A stretch of DNA of 7,848 nucleotides from Burkholderiales bacterium (lineage in GTDB: Bacteria; Pseudomonadota; Gammaproteobacteria; Burkholderiales; Burkholderiaceae_D), in contig SYFN01000030.1 of NCBI GenBank assembly GCA_005800405.1, positions 1-7,848 on the forward strand, read 5' to 3'. The notes under the pieces are model-generated. The model was not told the DNA's origin, did not search any database, and saw nothing but the letters and a program-made list of their open reading frames with translations. Shown piece by piece: positions 5,627 to 7,848 of the stretch; position 1 is the first letter of the stretch; every line of letters starts with the position of its first letter. A program made the position numbers and the translations under genes.

Positions 5627-5644
5627 GGGGGGTCCATGGCCCCC
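5627..5644. repeat. G/C-run dyad upstream of the petA promoter
   Basis: GGGGGG-TCCATGG-CCCCC is a dyad built on the palindrome CCATGG with G and C runs as outer arms (5628-5632 and 5640-5644). It lies between the broken response regulator gene and petA, centred about 47 bp upstream of the expected petA start point. No T tract follows on the minus strand, so a terminator is unlikely. It could be an operator, but I cannot match it to a known regulator. Confidence 0.3.
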
Positions 5645-5701
5645 GGTAAAGCGAGCAAATGCAAGGCGCCGCGAGATAAGTCTTTAACTTGATAATGACA
5701 A

Positions 5702-6451
5702 TCAGGGGTCCAGCGAGCCCATCTTGTCAGCCTCCGATGGCTGGGGATTCACAGACTTGGCGTCCAAATCAGGCTCAAAACGCAACAGGCCGCGCCGGTG
5801 CGCTCCAAACACCGCCTCTGAGCGAGAATGGACTGAGAGTTTGCCGCAAATACGCTTCATGTGGGTCTGTACGGTGCTAACAGACAAGCATAGCGCGGCG
5901 GCGACCTTGGCAAAACTTCCACCGCGGGCGATCAATTCAAGAATCGCGCTTTCACGGCGCGTCAGCCCGGGCATCTCGGTATGCGAGCTCTCATCGCCAG
6001 AATGGTTAGCGCTTCGCATTCTGGCCAATACTTTGCGAGCGATCACCGGGCTGATCGGAGAGCCTCCCGCCCTTAGGTCCAAAATAGCGCGAACAATATC
6101 CGCATGCCCGGCCTCCTTAAGAACATAGCCAGAGGCGCCCGCCTCAATGCAAGCGAATACTTGGAATGCTTCGCCCTACATGGTGATCACCATGATGTCC
6201 GCCTCGGGCAATACACGCTGGCAGTGACAAATAATCTCAAGACCAGAACCGTCAGGCAAACCCAGATCTGTCAAAAGAAGCTCAATGTCTTCTTGCTCCA
6301 ATCCATGCAAAGCCTCGTTGACCGAACCAAAAGCACTGACCAAGGTCAGAGAGGGCTCGAGATCAATGGCTTTACATAAAAGACGACGCGTAACGACATC
6401 GTCTTCAACAACCATAACCCGGCAATCCCGAGACAACGGCATGGGCAACAT
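5702..6451 (-). pseudogene. NarL/FixJ-type response regulator interrupted by an in-frame amber codon
   Basis: The frame encodes a complete two-domain response regulator of about 249 residues except for TAG at 6176-6178 (codon 92). Before it lies a receiver half with the acidic pair E16-D17-D18 (VMVVEDD), phospho-acceptor D62 (LLLTDLGLPDGSG) and switch T90 (MVIT). After it the same frame continues with EAGASGYVLKEA (K112) and a LuxR-type helix-turn-helix (LTRRESAILELIARGG... VSTVQTHMKRICGKL). The stop sits where relatives have Phe, Leu or Tyr in the V-[FLY]-GDE turn after strand 4, with no frame change. As read, only a truncated receiver is made. The gene has no sensor kinase nearby. The start is uncertain: ATG 6451, ATG 6442 or TTG 6493, none with a strong ribosome site. 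A sequencing error or amber suppression is possible. Confidence 0.85.
6179..6194. repeat. Perfect 16-bp palindrome abutting the amber codon
   Basis: CATGGTGATCACCATG reads the same on both strands and ends directly against the TAG at 6176-6178 of the response regulator. It encodes the receiver strand-4 residues MVITM. The family sequence explains the centre (GTGATCACC for V-I-T) but not the perfect outer CATG arms. Confidence 0.85.
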
Positions 6452-6538
6452 GTCAATCCAGACTTGGCAGCAAACGAAAGGTTCGGTGGACAAGTTACCG
6501 GTTTAGTTCCCATTTCACGGCGTTTTTGCCAGTCAGAT

Positions 6539-7303
6539 TCAGACAGGATTCGGCACATCGACAAATTCGTGCCGAATGCCGAACTGCTTTTCTATATACT
6601 GACCAAGGGCTTGCACCCCGAAGCGTTCAGTGGCGTGATGACCGCATGCGAGATACGCCACCTGCGATTCGCGGGCTAGATGCACCGTTTGCTCGGAAAT
6701 TTCGCCACTGAGATAAACACCAACCCCTGCGGCGATGGCATCAGCGAGCGCGTTTTGCGCGGCTCCGGTACACCATCCAACCCTGCTCACCACTTGATCA
6801 AGATTACCGATGACCAAAGGAGCGCGCCCCAACGATCGCTCCACCAAGCAGGCAAGGTCGCGCACCGTGTTAATGGCGGGAGGCGTCACGCCCAGCCAGC
6901 CCAGATTCTGATCACCGAAACTTCCCTCCGGCTTTAAACCAAGTCGCTCGCCCAATTGCGCGTTATTTCCGAGCTGTGGATGTGCATCAAGCGGTAGGTG
7001 ATAGGCAAACAAATTAACATTGTTTTCCAGCAGTAATTTCAGACGCTTTTGCCGGTGACCCACGACGCGCGGATCTTCACCCTTCCAGAAATAGCCGTGG
7101 TGAACGAGCAAGGTATCCGCACCTTTTTCCAGCGCAGCATCGATCAATGCAAGACTTGCCGTCACACCGCTGACAACATACTGGACCTGCTCACCCCCCT
7201 CAACTTGCAAGCCGTTGGGGCAATAGTCACGAAAACGGTTAATATCCAGCGTGCTGGCAAGATGCAATTCCAGCATGTTACGGTTGACTTTATTTCCGCT
7301 CAT
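6539..7303 (-). CDS. ybgI: Nif3/YbgI-family dinuclear metal-binding protein
   Basis: The 254-residue protein belongs to the Nif3/YbgI family (sometimes annotated as type 2 GTP cyclohydrolase I). It forms ring-like hexamers with a two-metal centre; its physiological reaction is unknown or disputed. Metal ligands by comparison with E. coli YbgI (H63, H64, D101, H215, E219) are H68 and H69 (LLVHHGYFW), D106 (YHLPLDAH), H222 and E226 (GHHATERFG). The N-terminal [17 protein letters not shown] signature is typical. Length is close to the family norm for bacteria. ATG 7303 is chosen because AGG lies 7 nt before it; ATG 7309 is too close to that site, and an in-frame extension to 7423 overlaps the divergent gene and has no family match. 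Start codons of this gene and the HtrA gene are 13 nt apart. Confidence 0.93.
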   Translation of the reverse strand: MSGNKVNRNMLELHLASTLDINRFRDYCPNGLQVEGGEQVQYVVSGVTASLALIDAALEKGADTLLVHHGYFWKGEDPRVVGHRQKRLKLLLENNVNLFAYHLPLDAHPQLGNNAQLGERLGLKPEGSFGDQNLGWLGVTPPAINTVRDLACLVERSLGRAPLVIGNLDQVVSRVGWCTGAAQNALADAIAAGVGVYLSGEISEQTVHLARESQVAYLACGHHATERFGVQALGQYIEKQFGIRHEFVDVPNPV

Positions 7304-7312
7304 TTCCATACC
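7284..7312 (+). promoter_or_regulatory. Possible promoter for the HtrA gene, inside nif3
   Basis: TTGACT (7284-7289) is a five-of-six -35 match. At 17-bp spacing stands CATACC (7307-7312), a poor -10. Such a promoter would start transcription at or just after the ATG at 7317 and would give a leaderless mRNA. That would fit the absence of any Shine-Dalgarno before this gene, but the evidence is thin. Confidence 0.2.
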
Positions 7313-7316
7313 TGTT

Positions 7317-7848
7317 ATGCGTCGTCTCTGGTTATTGTTTGCGCAGACCGTCACTGTGGCGCTTGCGCTGTGGTTCATTGTAGCGACACTCAAACCCGAG
7401 TGGCTGGCGGGTGATGCGTCCAACGCCCATCTGACATCAAAACCGGTACCCGTGCAAGAAGCGACAGGGAATGAGGCGATATCGGCGCACGGCAGTTACC
7501 GAGAAGCTGCACGCCGCGCGATGCCTGCTGTGGTCAATATTTTCACCAGCAAGGAAGCGCGACCGCAGGCGCACCCCTTCAATAACGGTCCGTTTTTCCG
7601 GCGCTTTTTTGACGATGGTCCGTCCACGCAGGATGAAAAACAATTCAGTTTGGGCTCAGGCGTCATCATTAGCTCCGAGGGTTATATTCTGACGAATGAC
7701 CACGTGATCGATGGTGCAGAAGAAATGGAAGTTGCGCTAGCGGATGGAAAAAAAGTTCCTGCCAAGCTGGTGGGTTCCGATCCAGATACCGATCTTGCGG
7801 TCATCAAGATCAATCTGAAAAATCTGCCTTCGATCACCTTAGGCAGAC
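7317..7848 (+). CDS. HtrA/DegQ-family periplasmic serine protease, N-terminal part (3' end outside window)
   Basis: An open frame from ATG 7317 to the window end gives 177 residues of an HtrA (DegP/DegQ/DegS/AlgW-like) protease. A short positive start (MRRLW) and one hydrophobic helix (about 6-25) form a signal anchor like that of DegS. The protease domain starts near 60 with [19 protein letters not shown]. The LA-like loop is Phe- and Arg-rich ([11 protein letters not shown]). Catalytic His is H129 in [10 protein letters not shown] and Asp is D159 in [10 protein letters not shown], 30 residues apart as in E. coli DegS (H96, D126). The Ser (GNSGG) and any PDZ domain lie beyond the window. No Shine-Dalgarno precedes the ATG. 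The gene diverges from nif3. Membrane anchoring suggests envelope stress sensing or quality control, but one-PDZ DegQ-type function cannot be excluded. Confidence 0.93.
   Translation, partial: MRRLWLLFAQTVTVALALWFIVATLKPEWLAGDASNAHLTSKPVPVQEATGNEAISAHGSYREAARRAMPAVVNIFTSKEARPQAHPFNNGPFFRRFFDDGPSTQDEKQFSLGSGVIISSEGYILTNDHVIDGAEEMEVALADGKKVPAKLVGSDPDTDLAVIKINLKNLPSITLGR

Noticed and set aside
6176..6178. Genome-wide reassignment of TAG to an amino acid
   Set aside because: ybdD, petB and petC all end at TAG at the normal C terminus of their families, so TAG works as a stop in this genome.
7304..7423. Longer N terminus for the Nif3-family protein
   Set aside because: The extra 40 codons overlap the signal anchor of the divergent HtrA gene antisense and have no counterpart in the family.
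1..7848. CRISPR array, insertion sequence or defence system
   Set aside because: There are no spaced direct repeats, no transposase or integrase, and no nuclease or defence-type genes; the gene set is core respiration, stress and transport.

Overview
The window looks like ordinary betaproteobacterial core chromosome. The Rieske protein, cytochrome c1, SspA and SspB all read like betaproteobacterial versions, and the order nif3-like, petA, petB, petC, sspA, sspB is familiar from that class (Burkholderiales or Nitrosomonadales). This placement comes from protein resemblance and gene order seen by eye, not from a search.

Layout. Positions 1-625 (plus strand) hold the 3' end of cstA, a pyruvate/peptide transporter, and its small partner ybdD. 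Positions 626-1309 hold no convincing gene. They contain two strong hairpins, including an 85-nt near-continuous imperfect palindrome at 756-840 that fits a bidirectional terminator between convergent units, and one weak small ORF. From 1310 to 7303 everything is on the minus strand. In transcription order it runs: a Nif3/YbgI-family dinuclear-metal protein, a NarL/FixJ-type response regulator broken by an in-frame amber codon, the cytochrome bc1 operon petA-petB-petC, sspA-sspB, and a tRNA-Thr(UGU) 23 nt after sspB. At 7317 an HtrA-family periplasmic serine protease starts on the plus strand, divergent from nif3 with only 13 nt between the start codons, and runs off the end of the window.

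How the genes work together. PetA, PetB and PetC form the complete three-subunit quinol:cytochrome c oxidoreductase, expressed from one tightly packed operon behind a good TATAAT -10 box. SspA (an RNA-polymerase-associated starvation factor) and SspB (the ClpXP adaptor for ssrA-tagged proteins) follow after a terminator-like hairpin. The HtrA protease and SspB both belong to protein quality control. CstA and YbdD serve carbon scavenging on the opposite strand.

The window does not show a new multi-gene system. The points most worth a second look are: the amber-interrupted response regulator, whose stop codon directly abuts a perfect 16-bp palindrome; the 85-nt palindrome beyond ybdD; the unusual tRNA-Thr (a U-U mismatch in the anticodon stem and U15/G48 in place of the usual Levitt pair); and possible RNA switches at ybdD and between petC, sspA and sspB.
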